Source of the DNA: Leptobrachium leishanense
Lineage: Eukaryota > Chordata > Amphibia > Anura > Megophryidae
NCBI GenBank assembly: GCA_009667805.1
Contig: CM019067.1
Coordinates: 248,469,721-248,533,720, forward strand
Length of the DNA stretch: 64,000 bases
Direction of reading: 5' to 3'
Part shown: one piece after another, positions 45,689 through 60,775 of the stretch
Position numbering within the stretch: position 1 is the first letter of the stretch
Layout: each line of letters begins with the position of its first letter
Position numbers and translations under genes: made by a program
The notes under the pieces: model-generated
Databases searched by the model: none
Seen by the model: the letters and a program-made list of their open reading frames with translations, nothing else
Told to the model about the DNA's origin: nothing

Positions 45689-46159
45689 TCCTATAGCAGT
45701 GGTTTTTCAATAACCCTAACATGTCAGATTTAAAGGATTACCTTGGGGAAATGCAGACTGAATCCTGCAATCACTGAGCAGCAAATCGTATGACCTGTGC
45801 TGTGCTTCGGCTATCTGCAAAACCTGACCTGTTAGGCCGGTGTCAGACGGGCGCACCAGGTGCACCCGTACTGATGTGCCTACCGGTGTCCGTCGAGCGT
45901 TGTCAGTGGTGTATTTTGGCCTAGGCCAACAAGGCCTAGGGCGGCACCTTCCAGGGGGCAGCGGCCCGCACTGGTGGCCCCACCCCTAAAAAATAATATT
46001 ATTATTTTCTTATTATTTTTTTTTACTTTTGCAAAGTATTTTGCCAGGAAGGATACCTTGAGATTTCACTAATTTTCAAGCATACCCATGGCAGGCAAGG
46101 CCTAGGCTTTCACTTTGCAGGGGGCAGCAAAAAACCTCACCACTAAATTGGTTACTCAC

Positions 46160-46745
46160 AGAGCACCCAAATGACACCAACATTTTGGTGTTCTGTAGTT
46201 CCCTGCACTTCAGGGAAAAAAATTTCCCCACCCTGCAGTGAATTCACCATTCACCACAGAATCCCCAAAGTGCATGGAGTCGGCCGCTGAATGCTGCCAC
46301 CGCAAACCCGTGGCCTGCTGTTTTCAAAAGAACTACTGAATGAAAATGTCTGGAATTTACATATAAGATCCTATGATTAATAATAAAAAGTTCTGTTACA
46401 GAAAAAAGAAAAAACGCTATTAAAAAAAGGGGGGGAAATTTTTCTGAAAAATTACTAAAAGGTACTAAAGAAAAATCAATAAAGACTTTTTACTGCAGAT
46501 TAAAATAATAAATGGTTTATTAGATATTGCATAAAAACGGGAATATATTTAGCATTGAAACCTATGGGGTTCGCCTGAATAAACCTGCTGATTGAAACCA
46601 CCGAACATCAGTGCATTTCACTGCCATTTCTCTGCTGTTTGGTGTTCTCTGAATAGATTAACCATTACTTCTCTATGTGGATTTGCAATGCCTTCAAACA
46701 GCACTGTACTTGCTGGCAGTTCGCCAAACTTGTGTGTGAGCATAT
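46160..46745 (-). mobile_element. Family 1 MITE fragment carried inside the hAT
   Basis: Shares with family 1 the acagagcacc start (as at 54,058), the aaaatgtctggaatttacat block, actttttactgcag and cctatggggttcgcctgaat. It is carried in both hAT family 11 copies (compare 61,165-61,790), so it was captured before that hAT spread. Confidence 0.6.
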
Positions 46746-46949
46746 CACAGAGCAGTGGTGTACTTAGGGGAGTGGCGGAGGGTGGGCCGCCCCAGGTACC
46801 AGTGATTATTGGGGTGTCATTAGGGGGTACTAGGAGGTGCCACTGTCACTGATTGTCAGCTTTGAGCTGTGTTCTCAAACAACGAGCAGCGGAGCAGGGC
46901 TTTTGCATACGGAATAAAATTGAATAGAATAAAAATATGATGCACTCAT

Positions 46950-47370
46950 ACACACCGCACATTGCATTGCTGTGAGTTTTATTGCTGTGGATTCTGATAC
47001 GCTGACACACACCACGCACTGCATTGCTGTGAGTTTTATTGCTGTGAATTCTGATACGCTGACACACACACCGCACATTGCATTGCTGGGAGTTTTATTG
47101 CTGTGGATTCTGATACATTCATACACACTAGTGCACATTGCATTGCTGGGAGTTTTATTGCTGTGGATTCAGTGATACACACTGCATATTACTGTGAGTT
47201 TTATTGCCCTGGAGCTCTGGGATACGCTCATACACACTGCACATTACTGTGAGTTTCATTGCTGTGCAGTTCTGATATGCTCATACACAGTGCTCATTTC
47301 TGTGGGTTTTATTGCTGTGCAGCTCTGTGATACACTCATATGCAGTGCACGTTTCTGTGGATTTTATTGT
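46950..47370 (+). repeat. Minisatellite, unit ~50-60 bp, about eight units
   Basis: The unit includes gagttttattgctgtgg, attctgatacgctgacacac and gcacattgcattgctg. It is part of hAT family 11. Unit lengths near multiples of three leave open frames on both strands; these are not genes. Confidence 0.85.
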
Positions 47371-48024
47371 TCAACCAATTAGAGCGGCTGTGATCCAGTA
47401 TACTTGACATGCGTGGCTGTTCTTTGTAAAAATGCTTGAATTTAAACATTTCATAATTTTATTTATCTCAATAGATACATTTGAAATGTTATACAAAATA
47501 TACAAGTAGGCACTTGGTATCCACTTTTAATATAAAGAGAGGAAAAGGCGGAGCTCTAAGAGGAAAAGGTGGAGCTTAAAGAGGAAGGGTGGGAATTAAC
47601 CAGGAAGAGGTGTGCCCTTGACAGGAAGGGGTGCCTCAAATTTAAATTAGGGGGTGCACGAGTTTAGTCAGGCCTAGGGCAGCACAAAACCTAAATACAC
47701 CACTGAGCATTGTGGTGCTGTAAGGGGGCCGGTCACACACTGTAACGCGCGCACGAAATGTGCGCGCTACAAGCATCCGTGCACAAAGCCTCCCCATCAA
47801 AACGCTAGACGTGTGGTGACAGGGCTGCAAATCGCGATCCTCTGTAGGAGGATCGATCCTTGCAGCGCTGTGCGCACTAACTGCGCTCAGCGAGGTGGCC
47901 AGATGGGCGCCAGAGTGCAAGGAACGTCCACTCTCACAGACGTTCCTTCCGCTCTCCAATGACACTCATCTGACCCCGGCCTTAGGGGGACTTGAGGACA
48001 GGGTTAGGAAGCACCGTCCTATAG

Positions 48025-48797
48025 GGTCTCTTTTCTGATTTCATCTGACAGGTCAACATAGGCAGCTCCAATTGGTCCTCAGAGTGTTTGCTATCGCTAT
48101 GCCAATGCCATCACCAAGAAGGCAGCACCCTGTAGGTAGGAATGAAAGCCACACTGTAGAATATAGTTTGGTGGGCTGTTTTCAGTTAAGTGGTAAAATG
48201 TCAAACACCTCACACTGTATTTGTCCAATCACATTACAAATTACAAATTACGATTCCAAACCGCAAGGCCAGCTCTGCAATGGACAATGGCTGACATGCT
48301 TGGCAGTGTGAAAATATCTTCAGTAACACTTCACGTAGAAGTGGGTGAATACTTTTATTTAAAAAAAATGGTCAGCCAATCAAGTCATTGGTACAATATT
48401 ATGTCTTGTGTAAGAATAAAATGATAAGAGCAAACTCTGTTGCAGAGATTTAGGAGAAGCTACAAGGAATATCTAAATTGCTGTAATGGTTATTAATAAA
48501 GACAGCTTCTGTGCAACATTTGGGGAGGCCTGTCAATGAAGGGGACAGTGTGCATCTGTTGTGAAATACAGCATCTCCATCCTGCTTTAAAGCAACACTA
48601 CCTCTTACATAAGCTGTTACTAGATTACTTGTGCATTATAAACAAAACCACCTTATAAAACACATGCCGCTGTTTTTTTTCTTTGAAGTAATTGCATAAC
48701 AAAGGGAAAAATTTTATTAGGATTTTTATCTCCTGTTTCCATTTTGTGGATATTTCCCATGATGCATGAACATTTATCAAAATCTGTGCAAACATTT
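48025..48797. other. Stretch without recognised gene
   Basis: No boundary, domain or RNA gene recognised. Confidence 0.4.
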
Positions 48798-48800
48798 ACT

Positions 48801-49519
48801 GGGTTATATTACAATCTTCGCGTAAAAACCCTCGCACAAAGCGTGAATTTGTGCGCCAAGCGTTAAACTTTTGCGCACGCAAATCACCGCTGGAATTGCA
48901 ATCCTCGTGCGTCTTTTCATCCGGCTATCAATAACACGCGCAAACAGGATGCGCCCAACTGCTCGCGCAGTACCGTCGCGCACAAAAATCAGTGTGCGCA
49001 CTGTTTTTTTCACGCGATTCAGCCAATCAGAATTAAGAACCACAATTATCTCATGTTAAGAAATTGCGCCTGCCACAGTCAATCAGCATATATGCTGCAG
49101 CAATAATACATGCACACACAATTTCTCCATTTTATTGGTTTGGTAGGAGTTGAATGGGCAACTATACTTTGCTGCATTTTTTTTTTGGGCTGGTGTATTT
49201 GGGTTCGGCCAGGTTGTTCAGATTTGCCATATTTAACCCCAGCTTTTAGGAGTTGCTAAAATTATGCGTGAAAAGGCTATGCGATAATTACCGCAAAATG
49301 GATTGTAATACCATCCTTATACACACATTTGCGCTCACAATGTTAAGTATAGGACGCGCGACGTACAGTAAGCTTGCGCAGGTGCACCCGTGGAAGACGA
49401 TTGCGCGCGTTTGTTGTGCTGACTAAGTAATACGGCATTCTGCGCAAATGGTTTTACCCCACGCGTTAATGTTTTTTTGCGCCGGCGCAAACGTTTGCGC
49501 GAAGATTGTATTTTAGCCC
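48801..49519. mobile_element. MITE, family 8, full copy (Harbinger-like), 719 bp
   Basis: Ends GGGTTATATTACAATCTTCGCG and, inverted, GGGCTAAAATACAATCTTCGCG; ACT flanks both sides (48798-48800, 49520-49522). Interior is rich in gcgca motifs. A truncated copy is at 25857. Confidence 0.75.
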
Positions 49520-50052
49520 ACTGTGTGGCTGTGCTTTATCTTGTACAGTATGTAACAGTCAATGAGGTGGAGGAGGAGGGAATGGTTAGATAAGGCTGCA
49601 GGAGATGTATTGTTCTCCAGGCTACTCAAGATAAGAGATGGCAGTTGAATGAGATAAAACAGGGAGCTTAACCCCTTCACTACTGAGATCAAGATATGTC
49701 AGGCCTCGAGTGCACTTTCCTGTGGCCGATATCGAGATATCTCGATCTGCAGCTCTGCAGCCCAAAAGCAAATTAAATTAGTTTGCTTGCAACCAAATTT
49801 CGTTTGCTTTTGGGGTGCAGAAGGTGCCTCCAATGTTTTAACTCTGTGGGCATAATGCCCAAAAAGCTAAAACTGTAAAATCAATTAACTTGATGGCCTG
49901 ACATTGGACCTTTCAGTAAGCCGTTACATTTGTTGCAGTGAACCACCGGCTGCAACTTTAACTCAATTTGGCAGTAGATGGCACCGTTTACTGGCCAAAT
50001 ATGTTAGTATAGTAAAAAATGCATTGGGAGTATTACTAAATATGTCTTACAG

Positions 50053-50704
50053 CAGTGGTTCCCAACTGCGGTGCTGAAGTACCCCTAACAGGCCAGGTTG
50101 TAAAGGATTGCCTTTGGGAAATGCAGACTGAGGCCGGCGTCAGACGAACGCAGTGATCACGTCTGTGTTTTGCCGCACATTTTAACGTCCATTGTAGCAT
50201 AGAATCATGATCAATAGAGACCCACACATGAAGTACGTGCACACCGCACTGCTCACGCACAACGCATGTGACAAACGGACGCAAGTTAGGCAAGAACGTA
50301 AAGCCGCTAAGACGGACGCGCAGAGTGCGCTTCATCCGCATAGCAGCCTGTGTGCCTTATGCAGCGACGTCAGACGCAGCGCATTTGCGACTCCCATAAC
50401 GTTGACGCTCAGAGGTTTTTATGGTCTGGCTGACTGTACCTGTATTTTAATTATAATTAATTTTGTTTCCCATATTTCCCTTTTTTGTTCTACATCCGTT
50501 AAAAAAAATGGACCGTGTGGTGTCTACAGTATCTTCCATCAGTACGTCTGTACGTTATGCACGCACGCAAAGACTGCTTTCATCTGACATTAGCCTTAAT
50601 CCTGCAATCACTGAGCAGCAAATCATATCACCGGTGCTGTGCTTCAGATATCTGGAAAACCTGACCTGTTGGGGGTACTTGAGGACCAGGGTTGGGAACC
50701 ATTG
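50053..50704. mobile_element. hAT, family 10, copy 2: middle layer
   Basis: Ends CAGTGGTTCCCAACTGCGG and GGGTTGGGAACCATTG, with an exact 8-bp duplication TCTTACAG (50045-50052, 50705-50712). Same family as the outer hAT at 45697. Confidence 0.85.
50132..50595. mobile_element. Harbinger-like MITE, family 7, copy 3: inner layer
   Basis: Ends GGCCGGCGTCAGACGAACGC and TTCATCTGACATTAGCC; flanks TGA and TTA. Comparison with hAT copy 1 (gcagactgaatcctgc uninterrupted) shows the empty site, confirming a 3-bp duplication with one later change. Confidence 0.8.
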
Positions 50705-50802
50705 TCTTACAGTATAATTAATTAAAAAAGATTTTTCAAAAAAAAAATCACTGGTTCCTGACAATGTTTTTTTGGAAAATCACTTGGTAGTGAAGGGGTT
50801 AA

Positions 50803-51270
50803 ACTACTTCTAATCTACCCCTTTGTGAAGTCCTTTAAAAACATCCAACACAATAAAATGATTTGAATCAATGATCTACTATAGACTCTATTCTATGGCC
50901 ATTGCCACACAATGAGGAGTATGTGATGTAAAGATACTGTGGGTAGCAGTTTACAACACAAAGATCACATGCGCCCAGTGACACATATAGAGTAACATAT
51001 TTTCTTCACTAAACATACAAGAGAAAAACAAAGCACATGTACGATATCCGCAACATATAATAAACAAAATAAAGCCATTTAATTTTTTGGTGGTTGTGTC
51101 CCTTTAACTCTGCTGTTGTAGGTCAGGGTGATCATTGGGACCTTCTTCCTGGCTGCTAAAGAACAACCTTGTAAATTGACCTACAGCGGTTGCTGTTGAC
51201 CATGGGTAAGGGGCTTCAGTATATATGTATATTTCTCCCTGCTGTATAAACACCTAGCAGAGACCATCAA
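50803..51270. other. Stretch without recognised gene
   Basis: No boundary or coding signal seen. Confidence 0.4.
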
Positions 51271-52176
51271 TGTTATTCAAAGAGAATTGAAAAGTCACCG
51301 CATGTTCAGTGACTTTTCGTTCTCCTCAATTCGGTGCGATTTGGCGATCCCATTTCGGCGAGCCTGCGGTGTATTCAGCAAGCATCACAGAGCCGTCGTA
51401 GTGCAGGGAAAAGCTGCTGCAAACCCGACGGACACTCACCGCAAAACCCAGCGAATGCATGCCGAAACCTGCAAAAACATCTGGATTAGCCCTGCCGAAC
51501 ACGCCGGAGAAGCCCGAGCAGCCGCGATCACAGCACAGCGCAGCCGGCTGAAAAAGCCGACAACGTAGGCGAATGGAGTGAGAAAAAAAAAAACAGTACG
51601 CTTGAATGTTTGAAAAGGGAAACGCTGTTTGCAAAGAAACTACAGAACGAAAATGTCTGGAATTTACATCTAATGTCCAATGAATGATAATAAAAAGTGC
51701 TGTTACAGAAAAAAGAAAAAACGATTTAAAAAAAAAAGGAAAAAAACTTTTGCAAAAAAATCCCAAAAATGCCTAAAAGATCCAAAAAAATCTATAAATA
51801 AAGAGACTTTTTACTGCAGAATATTATAATCAATGGTTTATTACATATTGGATTAAAACGGGAATATTTTTAACATTGAAGCCTATGGGATTCGCCTGAA
51901 TAAACCTGTCGCATGAAACCACCGAACAGCAGGGAAATTCGGCAACTTCTTACTGCTGGTTTTTGTTCCCTGAATAGACGAAGCATTGCTTCTCTATGGG
52001 GGTTTTACTGCCCTCGAACAGGCAACGATCAGGCACCGTATATGCAGGCAATTCGCCAACATTTGGCAAACTGCCAGCTCTCTGAATAGCCGAATGGCCA
52101 GGAAAGGTAACCGTATGCTGAATTTCACTGTTCGGTTACCTTTCGGCCACAATTAGGAGCTCTTTGAAATAACCCT
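51271..52176 (-). mobile_element. 0.9-kb MITE, family 1, copy 4
   Basis: Minus-strand full-length copy: gttattcaaagagaattg at 51,272 and tttgaaataaccctg at 52,162-52,176. Both subterminal hairpins are present (AAGTCACCGCATG..CAGTGACTT, and GGTAACCGTATGCTG..CACTGTTCGGTTACC). Confidence 0.8.
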
Positions 52177-52232
52177 GCTTATTTTGTTTGCAAAAGTGTT
52201 GAAACAGAGGAAAAGAAACACATGCTTTATAC

Positions 52233-53231
52233 CAGTGTTTCTCAAGTGGTGGGTCGCGACCCAAAAGTGGATCGTGACCAGAGGCGGACTAGGTCGCGGG
52301 GCAGGTGCCTGGGACCCGCTGATGCATCTTACCTGCAGCAGCGGGTCCCAGGCGGCGCCACTACATCTCAATGTTCCCAGGCGCCACCTGGGACCCACTG
52401 CATCAGGTAAGATACTCTGAAATGGCAAGGTTCTGTAATGGGATGGTGTGGGGTGGGACTCAGGGACTGGTGGCACGCTCTGTACTCCCAACACCAGGAG
52501 CCACTGTGCACAATGCACATCTCAGTTAAGCAAAGTATATTTATATAGGCCAGTATCCCATGGAGGTGTTTTTAGAATGGCTTGGACTAATGGTGCTTTC
52601 ACATTGGTCCAAGCTATTCCATTGCTCTTCAGTGTCTCTCTGAGGCACTGAAGAGCGTAGGTTCAGGAAGTAGGCAGCGCCAGACGCGCACTGCAGACTT
52701 CTCAATCTCTTGGCCAGCTTGAGTTTATGCAAATTGAGCAAATTGCGTAGGCTCAGGGAGGGCAGGCTGCTGCGAAAAAATAAAGTGCGCAGCGGCAGAG
52801 ACAGATGGCGGGGGAGCGCGGAGCAGATCAGTTTGTTAAGTTTTTTTTATAATATTTAATTATTCATTTAGTAGTGATTTAAATTAGAGTTGCTTTGTCT
52901 ACCATCACCCCAGACTTTGATACACTTATTAAGAGCAAGAGGCATCCCCAGTTTTCCCATAAATTCAAATTAATTTCATATGTTTTAATTACAGTTTATT
53001 ACATTGGGTTTTTGCTTTCGTTTTCATTAGTGCTGAGATTACTGCACTATCCATTTTGGAAAGAATCCCTATTTGTTTACAAAATTGTTTAAAAAGTGCA
53101 TACATTGTAGAATATTGTGCACGTTGTTTTGTGGAATAAATTATGTTTCAGAAATTCAATTGTTTTTGGGTCGCGACTTAATGACTAAGGACAATTGTGG
53201 GTCTTGAGAGTGGAGAGGTTGAGAACCACTG
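52233..53231. mobile_element. hAT non-autonomous transposon, 999 bp
   Basis: Ends CAGTGTTTCTCAAGTGGTGG and AGAGGTTGAGAACCACTG, with an exact 8-bp duplication CTTTATAC (52225-52232, 53232-53239). Subterminal gggtcgcgac repeats lie at both sides. The end type is common among vertebrate hATs. An internal hairpin-like pair (ggtgcctgggacccgctg, gcaccacctgggacccactg type) lies at 52,302-52,402. No transposase. Confidence 0.85.
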
Positions 53232-53239
53232 CTTTATAC

Positions 53240-54046
53240 AACATATAAATCTTGATATAAGTAGACATATTGTTAAAAGTGAAATATTTATCTCTCAAAA
53301 TGTTCGATTACTGACTAAAAATGTGTATCTGGATAATTATATGATAAATCAATATTAAAATAATAGCACTAGATATTATGACTATACGACTATAGCTTTC
53401 ATACAGTGTATTCCTAGACACATCATTAACTAAAATGCAATTTGGTAAAGAATTGTCACATAGAGTGATACTGAAGAAACATTGGATCTGGAACATTTCT
53501 CAATTTTAGTTGTTTTATTTGCAAACTTCCATTTCCCTTGCAATTTTCCATGAACTTTCTGCTCAGTGAAAAGCCCTTTAAATGTTTTTTTTATGCTTCT
53601 TTGTTTTATGCAATCAATGGCCTAGATTCACTTATGGTCATTAAGGGCGCAATGGGAGTTGTCCTTGGTGCGAGTAGAAACTCTAAAGTCACATTGCTGT
53701 AAAATACAAGCTAATCACTAATAGGAGTAACTGCCAAGATAAAAGCCAGCTGCGATGGCCTCAATGACAGCACAGTCCGACACTTGCTGCGAGAGGTCGG
53801 ATGTCTGCCAGCACAATTTCACAGCCAGGAAACCATTATTACTTCTGTTAGCTTCATGTTAAATTCACTTTTATGTTTCTACAGATATTTCGTTTTCTGA
53901 TTTTGTTAAAAAGTGACATGTACAGCGTGTCTTGTTAGTTCAGGAAGCCTCTGTCAGTTTTGCTTGCTCTGGTTGTGTTGTTCTCTATTGCCATTTCTAA
54001 TGCAGGATTGCTGTCGCCGTTGATCCTCCAAAGGGCAGAACCCAAG
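53240..54046. other. Stretch without recognised gene
   Basis: AT-rich single-copy-looking sequence; a cttatggtcattaagggcgc phrase near 53,635 may be a MITE scrap. Confidence 0.35.
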
Positions 54047-54534
54047 GGGTTATTCAGAGAGCACCGAAATGTCGCTGACATTTCGGTGCTCTCTCGCTCC
54101 CTGCAGTTCCCTGCACTTCAGGTAATCAAAGTTCCCCACCCTGTGGTGAATTCAGCATTCATGGCAGGGTCCCCGGAGTGCAGGGAAAACCCGCAGCAAA
54201 CCTGCCACAATCCCACCGGAAAAAGCCACCGAGCTGCCGATCACAGCGCAGGCCAGCCGCCGGAAAAAGCCGACAAGCTAACGAACCGGGTAAAAAAAAA
54301 AACAACAAACAGTATGCTTGAAAGTTTCAAAATTGAAACGCTGTTTGCAAAAAATGACTGAACGAAAATGCCTGGAATTAACATATAAGGTACTATGAAT
54401 GATTATAAAAAGGTCTGTTACAGAAAAATGAAAAAACGACTTAAAAGAATGGAAAAAAGTTTGTGGAAAAAAATCCTGAAAAATGCCTAAAAGATCCTAA
54501 AAAATCTATGAATGAAGAGACTTTTTACTGCAGA
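54047..54534 (+). mobile_element. Family 1-related MITE, left half of a split copy
   Basis: Starts GGGTTATTCAGAGAGCACCG with a hairpin (AGAGCACCGAAATGTC/GACATTTCGGTGCTCT, 54,056-54,094). It follows the family 1 order up to ctttttactgcag and stops at the 54.5-kb insertion. The right half is at 59,022-59,369. Confidence 0.7.
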
Positions 54535-54549
54535 TTAAAATAATAAGCG

Positions 54550-55487
54550 AAAAAGAAAAATAGTCCATATAGCGCATCAATAATACTTAATAAAAGGATT
54601 TCACAGACAAGTGGGTCGGTGATTTATAAAGTGCAATAGTGCTTATTTGACTTAATCAGTGCAGTAGTGCAAGTGAAACTAGAAGTCCAATTATACTTAA
54701 GGAATCGGCTCGGTTCCCCTAAATACGTTATGGCATCGGGTACTTCTTAGGTGAATGCCCAGAACCTCATTTGCCAGCAGCTCGATCTGTGCTGGTGGGA
54801 GAATGAAGAGAATGAAGGCCTCCCCACCCCATCCCACGTTGTAGTAAATCCCCCCTGATCGGAGCTCGCTCGCAGAAATCAGAGGGGGGGGCAGTCACCT
54901 AAGAAGTGCCCGATGTCATATCGATTGAGCCTGTGAGTACGAGGCTCAAGAATCGGTGAGTGTATTTCTATATGCATTATCTTCCACTGCTTTACAGTAT
55001 CACGCTATGGGGGCTCGTTTTCCGATTATGTTTGATTTATCTAGAGACCATCGGTGAATAAAAGAAAGGCAGTGCCACCCTTTATGTGGCCAGAGGCATT
55101 CAGACCTAGAGCCGAGATCTTGTAAGGCTCATGCAAATGTGAGTGGTCTGACAGCTTAATATATATATCTGGGCCATTCTTGTTACCCTCTGCACTATTG
55201 CTTTTTGTGACTTTTTGTTTTGGAGCAATATTGAAGACGACGGTACTCAATTGCAACCCACTCAGGAGGACCAAGATGACTCCATAACTTATTTAGGGGA
55301 ACCGAGCTGATTCCATAAGTATAAATGGACTTCTACGTATTATTGGACTTCTAGTTTCACTTGCACTATTGCACTGATTAAGTCAAATAAGCATTATTGC
55401 ACTTTATTAATCACTGACCCACTTGTCTGTGAAATCCATCTTTTATTAACTATTATTGATGCGCTATATGGACTATTTTTCTTTTTC
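54550..55487. repeat. Inverted repeat arms of the insertion
   Basis: Left arm 54,550-54,720 (aatagtccatatagcgcatc to ggctcggttcccct) and right arm 55,295-55,487 are inverted, with mismatches and an ~20-bp extra block in the right arm (a repeated ggacttct). A smaller inverted pair (ggtacttcttaggtga / cacctaagaagtgccc) lies inside at 54,740 and 54,897. Confidence 0.7.
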
Positions 55488-55636
55488 ACATTATCTGGCA
55501 CAAATTTTGGTTGTTTTATTTGTGCATACACTATCCATGTTTAGGCAGCGTCTTTTCACTTGAACTACCTTTCCATTATTGTCATTTGAAGTATCACTGT
55601 TTACAACTATCGCTCATTATTAGGCGCCTACACATA

Positions 55637-57268
<1,632 letters not shown>

Positions 57269-57367
57269 TATATAACAGGTCCTTTTTATGTAGATCCTTA
57301 ATAAACTTTATTATTTTACCTTAAGACCCAGAGTGCTCCAATTTTGCTGTTTTTGTGTATATATATA

Positions 57368-58984
<1,617 letters not shown>

Positions 58985-59021
58985 TATATATATATACACA
59001 CTTTCATTTAAAATAATAAGC

Positions 59022-59369
59022 GGTTTATTAGATATTGATTTAAACCAGGATGATGTTTTTAACATTGAAGCCTGTGGGTTCGCCTGAATAAACCTGCCAA
59101 ATGAAAACAGTGAACAGCAGGGCACTTTGACAACTTTTCACTGCTGTTGCTGTTCGGTGTTCTCTGAATAGATAAACCATTGCTTCTCTATGGGGGATTT
59201 CACTGCCTTCGAACAGGAAACGAACAGGCACCGTACTGGCTGGCAGTTCGCCAAAATTTGGCGAACTTCCTGCTCTCTGAATAGCGGAATGGCCCTGAAA
59301 TGTCACCGTATGGGGAAATTCCCTGTTCAGTGACATTTTGGGGCCAAATCGGCTCTCTCTGAATAACTC
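59022..59369 (+). mobile_element. Family 1-related MITE, right half of the split copy
   Basis: Continues the family 1 order after the 15-bp duplication (ggtttattagatattg, aacattgaagcctgtggg, ttctctgaatag) and ends CTCTCTGAATAACTC. Together with 54047-54534 it forms one element of about 0.85 kb. Confidence 0.7.
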
Positions 59370-59372
59370 TTC

Positions 59373-60540
59373 TAGTGTTCCATGGGCATTCATCAATTTT
59401 CACCTTGGGAATCAAACCGATCTCAACATTCATGTCAGCATTTTTCCTTGAAGGGATGGCATTGAGGCCATGTGTATTTTTTACTTTAATTTATATTGCA
59501 CTTTTGATACTGTGTGTGGCTGCAAACCTTTTGGAGACTTACATACACTGTGCTGCCGCAGTTCATAGTTACTTCTGTGTTATTTCGACCATCAATTTAC
59601 TTGAGGGACTCGCAGCTCTCGCATCAGTATAATTACGAAGATTAGTGTTTTTTGGCCATTGTTGCAATCGGTCGCATCTGCTTTAATAGTAATATACAAT
59701 CACTTGATGTTTGATTTGCTTGATGGCTGCTCTGACATTTTGTATCTCTGCAGACATTCTGTGATTGCCGACAGATCATTAGCTATTCTTTTTTTCCCCT
59801 CTCATCTACTGTTAATTTATTTTCCTCTCTCTTGTCAGACTGTGAAAACATGATTTTAAATGTGTGAAACAATGCTCAATAGAAGAAAAAAATCTGTATA
59901 AGAAGACTCCTGTGTATCTGTTTCACAGACTAAAGTATGGATTAAAGCTTTCAGAGGTTATTCTATTTAACCCATTTTGTTTATTTAAAAATACATACAG
60001 AATAAATGTATGCAGGTTGAGTATCTCTTAGGCTGGGATTCTTGGGATTTTGAATTTTATTGGGTACTAAGCCTGTAATCGATCGTCCCTAATTTAGATT
60101 TTTCTTTTATAATGAGTTTGTTAGATTTTTTTACTTAATTCAGGAGCCATGGTTTATATACACCCAGAATGATAAAGCTGTGATTTTTTTTTGCTTTGTT
60201 TTTTGCTGTTTCATGCAAAAGCCATGCCCAGTGGGAAATGTAGTCATCCCTCATGTACAATTTGTTCTAATCCCATATGCCAGAGTCATCACACTTCAAG
60301 GAATGTGTGATTTAAAAGTGAGACAGCTGTAAATTCAACCAATGAGATTATCCTTCTCCCACTTTAAAACTAAAATGTGAATGATTTGGCGTTCGTTCTT
60401 CGGCAACATACATGTGGGATGTGAAGCCAAATGGAATCATCAAGGCTTTCTCTAATAGCCAATACATCCTCACACTATAAATGAGGTGGAATGGGGTATA
60501 TACTGTATATGCCGTTGACTATTAATAATTTGGCTAATTT
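59373..60540. other. Gene-free, single-copy-looking sequence
   Basis: No domain, boundary or RNA gene recognised; several short open frames are unsupported. Confidence 0.4.
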
Positions 60541-60544
60541 GGTG

Positions 60545-60610
60545 ACTCCAGCGAGTGGATGCTCGCGGCTGCGCTCAGCGCTGCCACGAGCATCCAGGCT
60601 TTTACCGTCC
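60545..60610. repeat. MITE fragment, family 9
   Basis: Hairpin ggatgctcgcggc..gcgctcagcgc..gcc.cgagcatcc; the same block is at 28,915-28,952 in the full element. Confidence 0.5.
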
Positions 60611-60615
60611 CCCTC

Positions 60616-60775
60616 TAATTGTGTTCTGTTTCACACGGTATAATGGGAATAAGCGCAGATGACATTTTTCTCCTTGTTATGTTTTATACATGTTGCTGGT
60701 CTGGATACATTTTGTGGTTGCAGCCGCCCCATCAGGGAATAGGCACGACCCCACCCCTCCTGTACTATGTATGTT
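60616..60775 (+). repeat. 160-bp direct repeat, left copy
   Basis: Matches 63,481-63,640 at high identity (cacggtataatgggaataag, gatgacatttttctccttg, ggttgcagccgccccatc). The two copies flank the hAT at 60919-63350 and other sequence. Confidence 0.75.

Larger units (their letters stand above)
45904..47705. mobile_element. hAT, family 11, copy 1: inner layer, with minisatellite
   Basis: Ends CAGTGGTGTATTTTGGCC and CCTAAATACACCACTG, with an 8-bp duplication AGC(G/A)TTGT (45896-45903, 47706-47713). In order it contains an inverted L2/SINE tail (46,030-46,090), a family 1 MITE fragment, a second hAT-like end (CAGTGGTGTACTTAGGGG, 46,753) and a minisatellite. The second copy at 60919 shares this whole composite. 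Confidence 0.85.
45835..47981. mobile_element. Harbinger-like MITE, family 7, copy 2: middle layer
   Basis: Ends GGCCGGTGTCAGACGGGCGC and ACTCATCTGACCCCGGCC, with TTA on both sides (45832-45834, 47982-47984). Without the hAT inserted at 45904 it would be about 340 bp, near the 450-465 bp of copies 1 and 3. Confidence 0.8.
45697..48016. mobile_element. hAT, family 10, copy 1: outer layer of a three-layer nest
   Basis: The ends CAGTGGTTTTTCAATAACCC and, inverted, GGGTTAGGAAGCACCG are flanked by the exact 8-bp duplication TCCTATAG (45689-45696, 48017-48024). Internal text (gaatcctgcaatcactgagc) is shared with the hAT at 50053. It hosts the Harbinger-like MITE 45835-47981. Confidence 0.8.
49668..50802. 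mobile_element. piggyBac-like MITE: outer layer of a second nest
   Basis: TTAACCCCTTCACTACTGAG at the left and the complement of TTAACCCCTTCACTACC at the right, both within TTAA. Internal palindrome gatatcgagatatc near 49,727. It hosts the hAT 50053-50704. Without insertions it would be about 480 bp. Confidence 0.75.

Noticed and set aside
46950..47370. CRISPR-like regular repeats
   Set aside because: Repeats are head-to-tail with no unique spacers, lie in a hAT and the window is eukaryotic.
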